Position numbers and translations under genes: made by a program. Shown piece after piece: positions 41,543 through 50,972 of a DNA stretch of 64,000 nt. The notes beneath the pieces were generated by a model that had not been told where the DNA came from, ran no database searches, and saw only the letters and a program-made list of their open reading frames with translations. Numbering within the stretch: position 1 is the stretch's first letter; every line of letters begins with the position of its first letter. This stretch comes from Microbacterium gorillae (GTDB taxonomy: Bacteria > Actinomycetota > Actinomycetes > Actinomycetales > Microbacteriaceae). The stretch spans positions 453,282 through 517,281 of the forward strand of contig NZ_LN648873.1 of assembly GCF_000826185.2 (NCBI RefSeq). The letters run 5' to 3'.

Positions 41543-43150
41543 TCACGAGGCGTCGTCCCCCACTGGGACGGCGCCTCGTCGTCGTACCAGCACCGTGACG
41601 CCGACCGCGACGAGGGCGAGGAGGCTGCCGCCGTACAGCAGGATGCTCAGGACGTTGCCGAGGAGCACCGCCGGGGTGAGACCCGTGCGCAGGGGAACGT
41701 CCGTCACCATCGCGCCCGGTTCGTCAGCGACCAGGTGGTCGATCGTGGTTCCGTCTGGAGCGATGACCTGGCTCGTGCCCACGGTGGAGATGTTGACGAC
41801 GCTGCGACCGGTCTCGATCGCCCGCATGCGCGCGAAGGCCAGCTGCTGCAGATTCTCGGACGTGCCGCGGAAGTCGGCGTTGTTCGTCTGGAACATGTAG
41901 ACCTGCGCGCCATCGCGCGCGCCCTCCTGGATCACCTCGTCGTAGATGACGTCGAAGCAGATGGCCAGACCCACGCCGACGCCCTTGACCGAGACGATCG
42001 GCGCATTCGTTCCGGGGGTGTACTCGCGCCCGATCAGGCCGATGAGGTCCGGTGCCAGTGGTTCGAAGAACTTCCGGTCGGGCACGTACTCCCCGAACGG
42101 GACCGGATTGCGCTTGTCATGCATCTGAACCGCTCCGGCCGCGCCGTCCCAGAGGATCGAGGTGTTGAAGATGTCGGCGTCGCGCTGCGTCGCCGCGTTC
42201 ACCAGCAGCGGCGCGTCGATCTGCTCGCTGAGTCGGATCAGGGTGCGCGCGGTGGTCTGGTTCTGCAACGGGTCGGAATCGACGCTTCCTTCGGGCCAGA
42301 GCAGTAGGTCGAGCTTGTCATCCATGATCGGCACGGTGGCATCCAGCTGCGCCTGCAGGACCGCGTTCGGCGCACGGTCATCGAAGTAGCCGGCCGGCCC
42401 GTTGCCCTGCACGGCTCCCACGCGCATCGTGCCCGCCGGGGTGGTCGGGAACTGCGGGGTCAGGATCAGCACGGCGAGTGTCGCGGCCACCGGAACCACC
42501 GAAAACCAGGTGCGGTCAGCGGCGGCGAAGAGGCGAACGGCTTGCACGGCCATCGCCGCGGTGAGCACGATCAGGAACGTGAGTCCGGACACTCCCACCC
42601 ACGATGCGGTTTCGGCGAGCGGGCTCGAGGACATGCTCATGCCGATCCGCGCCCAGGGAAAGCCGGTGTACGGCCAAGACCCGAACCAGATCTCGCGCGC
42701 GGTCCACAGGCCCGCGACCAGCACCGGGAGCGCGACCAGGCGCGCCCATCGGCCGGACGCGAGCCGCGGCAGCCAGCGGTAGGCGAGCACGATCGGAACG
42801 GTGCCGACCGCGAACAGCACCGATTCGAGTCCGGTCAGGGCGAACCACGGAATCGGGCCCAGGTAGCGGGTGATCCACACGATCATGACGAGATGGAAGG
42901 AGATGCCGAACAGGAACCCGACGAGGACTCCCGCCCAAGCGGACCGGCCGATGTTCGTCACCAGCACCAGCGCCACCGCCACGAAGGCGAGCGGCCACGC
43001 GCCGACCGGAGGAAAGGCCCACGCGAGCAGGGGGCCGGCGGCGAGGGCGACCAGGACGGCCGCCCACAGCGGCAGCAGGGGGGCACCACGCCGCTCTCGA
43101 CGCCGCGCGCGGCGGGCATCGCGCGGTGGGGACGGCACGGTTTCAGGCAC
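41543..43150 (-). CDS. lnt: apolipoprotein N-acyltransferase
   Basis: 535 residues from GTG at 43150, chosen because TAGGCT lies seven bases upstream; an ATG at 43198 is the alternative. Eight or so apolar helices occupy the first ~230 residues, then a nitrilase-fold domain with the catalytic triad in context: Glu in LLWPEGSVDSD, Lys in MHDKRNPVPFGEYVP and Cys in GLAICFDVIYDEV. A last helix anchors the C-terminus. Lnt adds the third acyl chain to lipoproteins. Last gene of the tat-helicase cluster. Confidence 0.93.
   Translation of the reverse strand: MPETVPSPPRDARRARRRERRGAPLLPLWAAVLVALAAGPLLAWAFPPVGAWPLAFVAVALVLVTNIGRSAWAGVLVGFLFGISFHLVMIVWITRYLGPIPWFALTGLESVLFAVGTVPIVLAYRWLPRLASGRWARLVALPVLVAGLWTAREIWFGSWPYTGFPWARIGMSMSSSPLAETASWVGVSGLTFLIVLTAAMAVQAVRLFAAADRTWFSVVPVAATLAVLILTPQFPTTPAGTMRVGAVQGNGPAGYFDDRAPNAVLQAQLDATVPIMDDKLDLLLWPEGSVDSDPLQNQTTARTLIRLSEQIDAPLLVNAATQRDADIFNTSILWDGAAGAVQMHDKRNPVPFGEYVPDRKFFEPLAPDLIGLIGREYTPGTNAPIVSVKGVGVGLAICFDVIYDEVIQEGARDGAQVYMFQTNNADFRGTSENLQQLAFARMRAIETGRSVVNISTVGTSQVIAPDGTTIDHLVADEPGAMVTDVPLRTGLTPAVLLGNVLSILLYGGSLLALVAVGVTVLVRRRGAVPVGDDAS
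41545..41579. terminator. bidirectional terminator overlapping the lnt 3' end
   Basis: Fifteen-base-pair stem (41545-41559 with 41565-41579, one G-T pair) and a five-base loop. It begins within the lnt stop codon and separates rbpA from lnt, which converge. Confidence 0.8.
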
Positions 43151-43157
43151 GAGGATC

Positions 43158-43163
43158 AGCCTA
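43158..43163 (-). promoter_or_regulatory. -10 element of lnt, leaderless type
   Basis: On the minus strand TAGGCT ends seven bases before the GTG at 43150, so lnt may also be transcribed apart from the upstream helicase. Confidence 0.4.
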
Positions 43164-43235
43164 CGGCGCACTCGCTCGAATGCCGCTGTCAGCCACATCT
43201 CGCGTCGCGCTCTCTGTCACGCCGCCCGGGGAGGG

Positions 43236-45668
43236 TCAGACGCCGCTGTAGGCGACGATCCCGCGGCGCACGCCGTCCAGTGCGCGCCGAGCGACCGTGG
43301 CGGTCTCCCCCTCCGCGACCATGCTGATCTGATCGAGCAGGTCGATCGTCTGCTTCGCCCAGCGCACGAAATCGCCGGCCGCCATGTCGGCCTCGGTCAG
43401 CACCCGATCCAGTCCCTGGCCCCGGGCCCAGGACTGCATCGCCTTGGACAGCCCCGCCGCCGGCGGCTCGGAACCGGGCAGCCCGTGCTCGCGCTCGAGG
43501 TCATCGAGTTCCGCCCAGAGCCGCTCGGTCGTGTCCAGCGCGATGCGGAATCGACCCGACGGCAGTGCGCGGTCGCCGTTGTCGTCACGACGCGGCTCGT
43601 AGACCAGAGTGCAGGCGAGCGCGGCGAGTGACGGAGCGTCCAGCCCGTTCCAGAGCCCCTGACGCAGGCACTCGGACACCAGGAGGTCGCGTTCTCCGTA
43701 GATGCGCCGCATCGTGCGTCCCGCGTCCGTGAGAACGGTCCGGTGGTCATCGTCGACGCGGACGTAGTCGAGTGCGGTCAGCACGGAGACGACGCGGTCG
43801 AACTGGCGCGCGACGGTGCCGACCCGACCCTCGATCTGCTTGCGCATCCGATCGACCTGGGTCTTGAGCTTCCAGTACCGCTCCCCCCAGCGCGCATGCG
43901 CCTCACGGTCGGGGCAGCGGTGGCACGGGTGATGCTGCAACGCGGTGCGGAGGGCATCGATGCGCCGTAGACGCTTCTCACGCTTGCCGCGCGGCGCGGA
44001 ACTGTCGGTGCGATTCTTCTTCTCCAAGTCGCTGAGCTCGCGACGCAGCCGGGAGTACTCCAGGAAGTCACCGCGATCACAGGTCATCGCCTTCGCGTAC
44101 CCGGCCAGCGACTCTTCGGCCTCGCGGACCTTCGTCGCCAGACCCACCACGGCGCGGTCGGCCTGGAACTGGGCGAACGAGGATTCCAGGATCTCGCGCG
44201 CGCGGGATCGACCGAACTGGTCGATGAGATTCACGGCCATGTTGTAGGTCGGTCGGAAGCTCGAATTCAGCGGGTAGGTCCGGCGCGAGGCCAGCGAAGC
44301 GACGGCCTGGGGGTCGAGGTTCTCCGACCACACGATCACGGCGTGACCCTCGACGTCGATGCCACGGCGGCCGGCGCGGCCGGTCAGCTGCGTGTACTCC
44401 CCCGACGTGATCGGCACGCGGGCCTCACCGTTGAACTTCTCGAGCTTCTCCAGGACGACGGTCCGGGCCGGCATGTTGATGCCGAGCGCGAGGGTCTCGG
44501 TGGCGAACACCGCCTTCACGAGCCGACGCTGGAAGAGTTCCTCGACGACTTCCTTGAACACCGGCAGCAGCCCGGCGTGGTGCGCAGCGAGGCCGCGTTC
44601 GAGGTTGTCCAACCAGTCGTGGTAGCCCAGGACCGCGAGGTCCTCGTCAGCGATCCGCGAGGTGCGCTCGTACGCGATCTCCCGGATCTCACGCCGTTCC
44701 GCGTCGGTGGTGAGGCGGATTCCGGATCGCCGCACCTGCTGGACGGCGGCGTCGCAGCCGACGCGGCTGAAGATGAAGAAGATGGCGGGCAGGAGATTCT
44801 CCCCGGCGAGCAGGTCCACGACCTCCCCCCGGTTGACGAAGCGATTCGGGCGCGTGGGTGCATGCCGCTCGAATCGGGGTTTCTGCCGACCGCGGCCGCG
44901 CGCCTCGCGGACGCGGCGGTTGTTCTCCACATAGCCGGCGCGGCCCTGCCGGAGAAGGTCGCGGTTGACCTGATGCGCCACGGTACCGGCGCGCTCGTCG
45001 AACAGCGGCACCAGGTCACCGTGGAACAGCACGTGCTGCTCGAGCGGCACCGGACGGATCTCCGAGACGATCACTTCGGTGTCTCCCCGCACCGTGTCGA
45101 GCCAATCGCCGAACTCCTCCGCGTTCGAGACGGTCGCGGACAGCGCCACGACCTTGACCTCGATCGGGAGGTGGATGATCACCTCTTCCCACACGGCGCC
45201 GCGGAACCGGTCCGCGAGGTAGTGGACCTCGTCCATCACCACGTACTCGAGGCCGGTCAGGGCGTCCGAATCGGCGTACAGCATGTTGCGCAGCACCTCG
45301 GTGGTCATCACGACCACGCGAGCGTTGCCGTTGATGTTGGTGTCGCCGGTGAGGAGACCGACCTCGTCCGGCCCGTACTCCTCCACCAGTTCGCGGAATT
45401 TCTGGTTGGACAGCGCCTTCATCGGCGTCGTGTAGAAGGCCTTGCGGCCCGGGGTGCGCATCGCGAGGTGGATCGCGAACTCCCCCACGATCGTCTTGCC
45501 GGCGCCGGTGGGTGCGGCCACGAGCACACCGTGTCCGTCCTCGAGCGCCTGACAGGCGTCGATCTGGAACGGATCCAGCGTGAACCGACGGGTGGCGGCG
45601 AATGCCGCGGTCAACGGGTGGGAGGCGGCGGACTGCGCCGCAGCGTAGCGCTCGGCGGGTGAGGTCAC
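43236..45668 (-). CDS. helY: DEAD/DEAH-box superfamily 2 helicase, HelY/Ski2-like
   Basis: 810 residues from GTG at 45668, which overlaps the tatC stop (GTGA). Motifs: Walker A VAAPTGAGKT near residue 50, TTPMKALSNQKF, DEVH in YVVMDEVHYLADRF, ALSATVSN, ETLALGINMPARTVV and QLTGRAGRRGID. A zinc-like CHRCPDREAH occurs in the middle and a DSHCT-type C-terminal domain follows (MAAGDFVRWAKQTIDLLDQ). This is the Ski2/Mtr4-like HelY found next to tatAC in mycobacteria; probably an RNA helicase in RNA turnover. Confidence 0.93.
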   Translation of the reverse strand: MTSPAERYAAAQSAASHPLTAAFAATRRFTLDPFQIDACQALEDGHGVLVAAPTGAGKTIVGEFAIHLAMRTPGRKAFYTTPMKALSNQKFRELVEEYGPDEVGLLTGDTNINGNARVVVMTTEVLRNMLYADSDALTGLEYVVMDEVHYLADRFRGAVWEEVIIHLPIEVKVVALSATVSNAEEFGDWLDTVRGDTEVIVSEIRPVPLEQHVLFHGDLVPLFDERAGTVAHQVNRDLLRQGRAGYVENNRRVREARGRGRQKPRFERHAPTRPNRFVNRGEVVDLLAGENLLPAIFFIFSRVGCDAAVQQVRRSGIRLTTDAERREIREIAYERTSRIADEDLAVLGYHDWLDNLERGLAAHHAGLLPVFKEVVEELFQRRLVKAVFATETLALGINMPARTVVLEKLEKFNGEARVPITSGEYTQLTGRAGRRGIDVEGHAVIVWSENLDPQAVASLASRRTYPLNSSFRPTYNMAVNLIDQFGRSRAREILESSFAQFQADRAVVGLATKVREAEESLAGYAKAMTCDRGDFLEYSRLRRELSDLEKKNRTDSSAPRGKREKRLRRIDALRTALQHHPCHRCPDREAHARWGERYWKLKTQVDRMRKQIEGRVGTVARQFDRVVSVLTALDYVRVDDDHRTVLTDAGRTMRRIYGERDLLVSECLRQGLWNGLDAPSLAALACTLVYEPRRDDNGDRALPSGRFRIALDTTERLWAELDDLEREHGLPGSEPPAAGLSKAMQSWARGQGLDRVLTEADMAAGDFVRWAKQTIDLLDQISMVAEGETATVARRALDGVRRGIVAYSGV

Positions 45669-46495
45669 GTCGCGGGCTCCGCCGCCGCGGGAGGCAGGAT
45701 CGCGGCCTCGCGCTTGCGCTTGCGACGGTCGAACAGCAGCGACAGTGTGGCGGCGGCGAAGTAGAGCACGACCAGGATGCCGGCCAGCATGAGCATGGAG
45801 GTGATGTCGGCGGCCGGAGTGGTGATCGCAGAGAACACCGTGGCGATGATGACCGCCCAGCGCCACCCCTTCAGGATCGTCCGTCCGGACATCACACCGG
45901 CGAGGTTCAGCGCCACCAGGAACAGCGGCAGCACGAATGAGATGCCGATGATCAGCATGAGCTTGAAGACGAAGTCGTAGTACGAGACGCCGTCGTACAG
46001 GGCGTCGAACTGCTCGGGCAGGAAGGACGCCATCAGTTCGATGATGTGCGGGGTGATCCAGAACGCCACCGCGCAACCGCCGAAGAACAGCGGGATCGCA
46101 GCGGCGGTGAAACCGATCGTGTACCCCTTCTCCCTCCGCGTCATCGCGGGCATGATGAACGCCCAGATCTGCCACAGCCACACCGGAGCTGACGCGAAGA
46201 ACGCCATCGTGAAGGCGATCTTCATTCGCAGGTCGAACGGTCCGGTCACGGTGGACAGCACGATCGAGGTCGTGCCCGTGGCGCCGGCCGCCTCACGCGA
46301 GGCCTTGACCAGTTCCAGCGGCAGGGTGATGAATTCCAGCACCGGTTTGGTGACGATGAATGCGGCGATCGCGAACACCAGGAGCACAGCCGCGCAGATC
46401 ATCACGCGTCGGCGGAGTTCACGCAGATGCTCCCACAGCGTCATGCGCTTGTCGTTGCGCGTCCCCTCCTCTGCGGGCTGAGGGTCAGCCGTCAT
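45665..46495 (-). CDS. tatC: Sec-independent protein translocase subunit TatC
   Basis: 276 residues. The TatC signature is MTLWEHLRELRRRVMICAAV at the N-terminus, with Glu-Leu-Arg-x-Arg recognised by twin-arginine signals. Six apolar helices follow, including WQIWAFIMPAMTRREKGY and FVLPLFLVALNLAGVMSGRT. It forms the twin-arginine receptor with TatA. Five bases lie between tatA stop and tatC start. Confidence 0.97.
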   Translation of the reverse strand: MTADPQPAEEGTRNDKRMTLWEHLRELRRRVMICAAVLLVFAIAAFIVTKPVLEFITLPLELVKASREAAGATGTTSIVLSTVTGPFDLRMKIAFTMAFFASAPVWLWQIWAFIMPAMTRREKGYTIGFTAAAIPLFFGGCAVAFWITPHIIELMASFLPEQFDALYDGVSYYDFVFKLMLIIGISFVLPLFLVALNLAGVMSGRTILKGWRWAVIIATVFSAITTPAADITSMLMLAGILVVLYFAAATLSLLFDRRKRKREAAILPPAAAEPAT

Positions 46496-46500
46496 CGTCG

Positions 46501-46779
46501 TCAGGACGCGTCAGTGGGCTTAGCCGGCGGCACGATCGGCGTGGCCGGAGAGCCGGGAACGGCTGTCGAAGCGTCCGCGACGTTCTGCGTCTGACCCTCG
46601 GCGGCGGCCGCTGCGGCGTCATCCGCCTTCATCGCCTTCATCTCCCCCTTGAAGACGCGGGCCGACTGGCCCATGCTCTTTGCCAGCGCCGGAAGCTTCG
46701 CGGCACCGAAGACGAGCAGGATGACGGCGAGGATCAGCAGCAGATGCGGCCATCCGAATGCATTGCCGAAGATGCCCAT
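46501..46779 (-). CDS. tatA: Sec-independent protein translocase subunit TatA
   Basis: 92 residues. One N-terminal helix (WPHLLLILAVILLVFGAAKLPALAKSMGQ) with the conserved FG-x-x-KLP hinge, an amphipathic helix and an acidic Ala-rich tail. Polymerises to form the Tat channel. AGGAGTGACAA precedes the ATG, and TAGACT about 33 bases upstream (46812-46817) could be its own promoter. Confidence 0.96.
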   Translation of the reverse strand: MGIFGNAFGWPHLLLILAVILLVFGAAKLPALAKSMGQSARVFKGEMKAMKADDAAAAAAEGQTQNVADASTAVPGSPATPIVPPAKPTDAS

Positions 46780-46883
46780 TTGTCACTCCTGACGTTTGAG
46801 GTGGGATTCCAGTCTAACCGCTGCGTCCTGAGGGATCGTCAGATGACGCGGGCGGATAGGGAGTCCATAGGTCCCCGGACGGC

Positions 46884-47852
46884 TCAGAGGTCGTACTGCG
46901 CGAGACCCGCGCGGGCCCAGTGCACGACCGCGTCGCGCGCGGCCGTCGGTGCCGTGACCTCGACGGCTCCCGCCAGTCGCGCTGCGAGCCGCTTCAGCGA
47001 ACGCGGATCACCGACCCGCAGATGGGCGGTCGTGACGGCGCCGACCGTGTCGGCGTCCGCGCCGCGCAGGAAATCACGGAGCAGCGGCGCCAGGTCGGCC
47101 GCGAACTGCACCGTCGCGGTGGCGTCCGCGGACGACGGTCCGAACAGGTCCGGCGCCGCATCATGACCGTGCGTGCTCTCCAGCCCGGACACCACGGCGT
47201 CACTCATCCGGGCGACGTGGAAGGTGCGCATCGCTCGGCGGAGGTGGCACCACCCCTGCAGATACCACTCACCGCTCGTGAGGTGCACGGTGACCGGGTC
47301 GACCGTACGACGCATCGCGTCGGCGTCCGGGGCCCGGTAGGTGAACTCCACGGCGTGACCGGTGCGTACAGCCTGAGCGATCGCGGTGCGGACGTCGTCC
47401 GGTGCATCGGCGGCGACCACCACGTCCGCGGGCGGGGCCGAGACACCCCGGGTCAGCTTCGCGATGAGAGCCGAGACGGCACCCTCGTCGTCGACGCCCG
47501 GCACCGCGCGAGCGAGACGAAGGCCGGACAGCAGGGCGGCGGCCTCACGTGCGGTCAAGCGCGGCGCGCGACGGAGGGCGACCGTGTTGGTCAGCTCGAT
47601 GATGTCCTCGGTGTCCAGCAGATCCCAGTTGATGTCGAAGAGATCCTGGTCGAGCTGCCAGAATCCGGACTCCCCGGGCAGGCCCATGACGGTGAGCTTC
47701 TCGACCATGCGTCGCATCTCGACCGGCGTCACACCGAAGTCCGCGGCCGCCTCGGCGACCGTGACCTCGCCGCGCTCGGCGAGATACGGCACGAGCGTGA
47801 GGTAGAGCTTCGCCCGATCCGGGGCCAGCATGCTGCGGCGCCGCGCGGTCAC
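46884..47852 (-). CDS. pafC: WYL-domain transcriptional regulator PafC
   Basis: 322 residues. A winged helix-turn-helix at residues ~15-65 (RGEVTVAEAAADFGVTPVEM), then a WYL domain around 130-215 whose signature reads VHLTSGEWYLQGWCHLRRAMRTFHV, and a WCX domain. PafB and PafC form a complex that activates most DNA-damage genes in mycobacteria independently of LexA. Overlaps the pafB stop by four bases. Confidence 0.92.
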   Translation of the reverse strand: MTARRRSMLAPDRAKLYLTLVPYLAERGEVTVAEAAADFGVTPVEMRRMVEKLTVMGLPGESGFWQLDQDLFDINWDLLDTEDIIELTNTVALRRAPRLTAREAAALLSGLRLARAVPGVDDEGAVSALIAKLTRGVSAPPADVVVAADAPDDVRTAIAQAVRTGHAVEFTYRAPDADAMRRTVDPVTVHLTSGEWYLQGWCHLRRAMRTFHVARMSDAVVSGLESTHGHDAAPDLFGPSSADATATVQFAADLAPLLRDFLRGADADTVGAVTTAHLRVGDPRSLKRLAARLAGAVEVTAPTAARDAVVHWARAGLAQYDL

Positions 47853-48835
47853 TGCGCACCCCCGGTGTGGGATGCGAGCGTGGCCTGCAGTCGACCGATG
47901 ACGGCCTCGCGCAGGCTCTCCGGCGCCAGCACCCGCACCTCGGGGCCGTAGGAGGCCAGTTCGTCCGCGAAGATCTCCGGGTCGAGGTAGTGCACCGCGA
48001 TGCCGCTGCCGGACGGGTCGGCGCGCCGGGCCAGGCGCAACGCGGCCTCGCTGCCGGCGTGCACCTCGAGCTGAGCGACCGAACGATCCAGGACCGCCTT
48101 CAGCCCGGCGAGCGCTCGTTCTCCGGCGCCGTCACGAAGCGCGGGATCGAACGTCTCCCCGTTCGCGATCACATCACCGACGACGCGCGAGAGCAGGAAC
48201 GTCCGCTCCGCATCGCGGTCGACATCGATGCCGTACACGTGCCACCGGTTCTCCATGTCGACCAGGGCGAGCGGACTGACCCGGCGCAGCAACGGCGCGT
48301 CCTCCCCCGGCTTCAGGTAGGGGAACGACACCACGCGGGCGTGCTCGATGGCGTCCTGCAACGGGGCGAAGGACGGGTGCGTGAGCTCCAGACGAGGGGC
48401 GAAGCCGATGATCGGCTCATCCACGTCGATCCCGAGAGCGCGGATCTTGCGCAGACCGGACTGCGCGTCCTGCGAGAAGGACTCCTCGCGCCAGACCGAA
48501 GCCGCCAGCGTGAGCACGGCGAGATCGGCGGGCGAGAACGTGATGTCCGCGGGCAGGTCGTACTCGGCCTGCGGGATCCGGTAGCGCGCCTCGCGCAGAT
48601 CATTCGGGTCAGCGAGGTCCCCGATCGTCTCGATCGGGATGCCGAGAGCGCGCAGATCGTCCTTGTCGCGCTCGAACATCTTCTCCAGGGCGTCCGCCTT
48701 GGCGCCGGTTCCACTGCGCTGCCGGTAGCCGGAGACGTTCTCCAGGATCTGCTGCTTGGTGAGCCCGATCTGCGTGGCCATGAGGGCGACGGCGAGGTTC
48801 GTCAGTCGCTCCTCGGGCAGGATCTTGTCAGGCAC
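47849..48835 (-). CDS. pafB: WYL-domain transcriptional regulator PafB
   Basis: 328 residues, GTG start. Helix-turn-helix at residues ~8-80 (LTNLAVALMATQIGLTKQQILE), WYL domain with VVSFPYLKPG and SPLALVDMENRWHVYGIDVDR, and a C-terminal WCX domain. Partner of PafC. In mycobacteria pafBC follow the proteasome accessory gene pafA; here no pup or proteasome genes are present nearby, so the pair appears to be retained only for the DNA-damage response. Confidence 0.92.
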   Translation of the reverse strand: MPDKILPEERLTNLAVALMATQIGLTKQQILENVSGYRQRSGTGAKADALEKMFERDKDDLRALGIPIETIGDLADPNDLREARYRIPQAEYDLPADITFSPADLAVLTLAASVWREESFSQDAQSGLRKIRALGIDVDEPIIGFAPRLELTHPSFAPLQDAIEHARVVSFPYLKPGEDAPLLRRVSPLALVDMENRWHVYGIDVDRDAERTFLLSRVVGDVIANGETFDPALRDGAGERALAGLKAVLDRSVAQLEVHAGSEAALRLARRADPSGSGIAVHYLDPEIFADELASYGPEVRVLAPESLREAVIGRLQATLASHTGGAQ

Positions 48836-48841
48836 CCGACC

Positions 48842-48847
48842 ATCCTA
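48842..48847 (-). promoter_or_regulatory. -10 element of pafB, leaderless type
   Basis: On the minus strand TAGGAT ends six bases before the GTG at 48835, giving the pafBC-tat cluster its own promoter. Confidence 0.55.
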
Positions 48848-48916
48848 TGGCTCGGCGATGCGGCATCGCCGCAGGAACCACCGGCACCCTCGGGCGTCCG
48901 GTGCAGGGAATCTGAC

Positions 48917-49906
48917 TCAGCTCTGCGGGAGCACGCCGAGCACGTCGATCACATAGACCAGCGCCTGGTCGGTGGGGTGCTGGTAGGTGCCGGAGGAGCT
49001 CTTCGCGGCGGCCTCCGACTTCGGCACCACGACCATGATCTGGGAACCCACCGTGGCGCCCTTCAGCGCGTCGGCGAATCCGGGAGGCATCTCCGCCCCA
49101 CCCTTCAGCGCCGCGGGGGACTTGTTCTCCCACGTGCTGTCGAAGACGGTCTTGTCGGTCCAGCCGACGCCGGTGTACTGGACGACGAGCGTGTCCTTCT
49201 TCTCGTCGATCTTGGCGCCGTCGCCGGCGATGAGCGTCTGCGTGGTCAGCGTCGTCGGGGCGGACCCGTCCGGCACGATCACACCGGGGCGTCCGTCGGG
49301 CGCGCGCACCACCGAGGGCAACCGGTTCGCCGAGTTGAACACCAGTGATCCTTCGGCGGACGGCAGCATCGCGCTGACGACGTCCATCACGGCGATGATG
49401 CCGTCGCTCTTGTTCAGCCCGGCGCCCTGCGCGACCGACGGGTCCAGCGCGGACACGGGCACGGCCGCGACGATGCGAGCACCCTCACGGGCGCACATCA
49501 GGTCCGTGGCGAGAGGCGGAACGGACTGGAACAGGCTGCTCAGCGGCGCGTATCCGGCGCCTTGGCCGGAGGTGCTGCCGAAGGTCGACCCGAGGACCGC
49601 CCCGGTGGCGGATGACATCAGGGTGTACTCGACCTTGACGACCTGCTCCGTGGAGGTGATCTGTCGCCCGGTGCCCTCGACCAACTGGTCGCGCTCGGGG
49701 GTCGTGACCTGCATCGGTGCGGGTGCCTTCACCTTCGCGTCCTTCCCGACGTCCCCGGTGACGGAGACCGCGCGGAGGATGTCCCCGCTTCCGGTTGACG
49801 CGGGCGTGCACCCGGCCGAGGACGCGGTACCCGGAGCGGGCGCGCAACCGGCGAGGCCGAGGGCGGCGAGAGCGGTCAGGGAGACGACAGCGGTGAACTT
49901 ACGCAC
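48917..49906 (-). CDS. FKBP-type peptidyl-prolyl isomerase lipoprotein
   Basis: 329 residues, GTG start. Signal peptide with lipobox LGLAGC near residue 21, so surface-anchored. Two related halves are visible: an N-terminal FKBP-like region (VTTPERDQLVEGTGRQI and later), possibly without activity, and a C-terminal FKBP domain (TLVVQYTGVGWTDKTVFDSTW, PGFADALKGATVGSQIMVVV, ALVYVIDVLGV). It would assist folding of exported proteins, sensible beside tat and lnt. Between trmI and pafB on the same strand. Confidence 0.88.
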   Translation of the reverse strand: MRKFTAVVSLTALAALGLAGCAPAPGTASSAGCTPASTGSGDILRAVSVTGDVGKDAKVKAPAPMQVTTPERDQLVEGTGRQITSTEQVVKVEYTLMSSATGAVLGSTFGSTSGQGAGYAPLSSLFQSVPPLATDLMCAREGARIVAAVPVSALDPSVAQGAGLNKSDGIIAVMDVVSAMLPSAEGSLVFNSANRLPSVVRAPDGRPGVIVPDGSAPTTLTTQTLIAGDGAKIDEKKDTLVVQYTGVGWTDKTVFDSTWENKSPAALKGGAEMPPGFADALKGATVGSQIMVVVPKSEAAAKSSSGTYQHPTDQALVYVIDVLGVLPQS

Positions 49907-49912
49907 GGATGC

Positions 49913-49918
49913 AGTCTA
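49913..49918 (-). promoter_or_regulatory. -10 element of the FKBP gene, leaderless type
   Basis: On the minus strand TAGACT ends six bases before the GTG at 49906. Confidence 0.55.
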
Positions 49919-49964
49919 CGTGTCCGCTCCGGTGTCGCCGGACGCGCGCCACGATCCTCTTCCG

Positions 49965-50972
49965 TCAGGACTCGAGCGCGTTTTGCGACGACGTTCCCGC
50001 CTCGCGCACGCCCTCGGCGGCCTTCTCGGCTTCGCGCAGACGCTTGCGCAGATTCTTGTCCGTGATCTCGCGGTCTCCCACCGCGCCCGGGGTCCACAGC
50101 TCCACATCCTCGTCGGCGAAGGAGGTCTTGGACGCTCGACGACGGATCTCGGGGGTGACGGAGCCGGGAGCGAGCCGTCGTGCGGTGAGCAGGAAACCGG
50201 TGTGCGCCACCATGCGGTGATCGGGTCGCACCGCCAGGCCCTCCACATGCCAACCGCGGACCATCGTCTCACTGGCCTCGGGATCGGTGAACACACCCAT
50301 ACCGCGGATGTACTCCGCGACGCGGGAGAGCTGGGTCGCCGTGGCGATGTAGCAGATCACCACACCGCCGGGCGTGAGGGCGTCAGCGACGGCGTCCATG
50401 ACGTCCCAGGGGGCGAGCATGTCCAGCACGACACGGTCGACGCTGGCAGGCTCCGTGGCCGAGGGCAGTTCCTCGGCCAGGTCGCCGAGGGTCACGGACC
50501 AGGTCTCGGGCACCTCACCGAAGAACGTCTCGACGTTCGCACGGGCGACGTCGGCGAACTCCTCACGGCGCTCGAACGACAGCAGGCGACCGTCCGAGCC
50601 GATCGCTCGCAGCAGAGACAGCGACAGCGCGCCGGACCCGACGCCGGCCTCCACGACCACCGCACCGGGGAAGATGTCGGCCTGCGCGACGATGGCGGCG
50701 GCGTCCTTCGGATACACGATCGCGGCGCCGCGGGGCATCGACATCACGAAGTCGCGCAGCAGCGGACGCAGGGCCAGGTACTCGTGGTCGGAGCTGTTGC
50801 GCACCACGGACCCGTCCGGCAGCCCGACCAGGTCGGCGTGGCGCAGCACGCCGTGATGCGTGTGCAACTCGCCGCCCTCACGGAGCGTGATGGTGTGCAT
50901 GCGGGCCTTGGGGCCGGTCAGCTGGACGCGGTCGCCGACGCGGAACGGTCCGCTGGGTCGGGCAGAGGTCAT
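49965..50972 (-). CDS. trmI: tRNA (adenine-58-N1)-methyltransferase TrmI
   Basis: 335 residues from ATG at 50972, overlapping the upstream HAD gene by four bases. N-terminal beta domain (FRVGDRVQLTGPKARMHTITL), then a Rossmann methyltransferase: SAM-binding VVEAGVGSGALSLSLLRAIG, LSFERREEFADVARANVE, and DRVVLDMLAPWDVMDAVADAL. TrmI makes m1A58 in the T-loop of tRNAs. The C-terminal ~50 residues are a charged extension. Confidence 0.93.
   Translation of the reverse strand: MTSARPSGPFRVGDRVQLTGPKARMHTITLREGGELHTHHGVLRHADLVGLPDGSVVRNSSDHEYLALRPLLRDFVMSMPRGAAIVYPKDAAAIVAQADIFPGAVVVEAGVGSGALSLSLLRAIGSDGRLLSFERREEFADVARANVETFFGEVPETWSVTLGDLAEELPSATEPASVDRVVLDMLAPWDVMDAVADALTPGGVVICYIATATQLSRVAEYIRGMGVFTDPEASETMVRGWHVEGLAVRPDHRMVAHTGFLLTARRLAPGSVTPEIRRRASKTSFADEDVELWTPGAVGDREITDKNLRKRLREAEKAAEGVREAGTSSQNALES

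Noticed and set aside
45669..46181. N-terminal extension of the HelY-like helicase
   Set aside because: It overlaps tatC antiparallel in frame only; GTG 45668 overlaps the tatC stop and gives a normal N-terminus.
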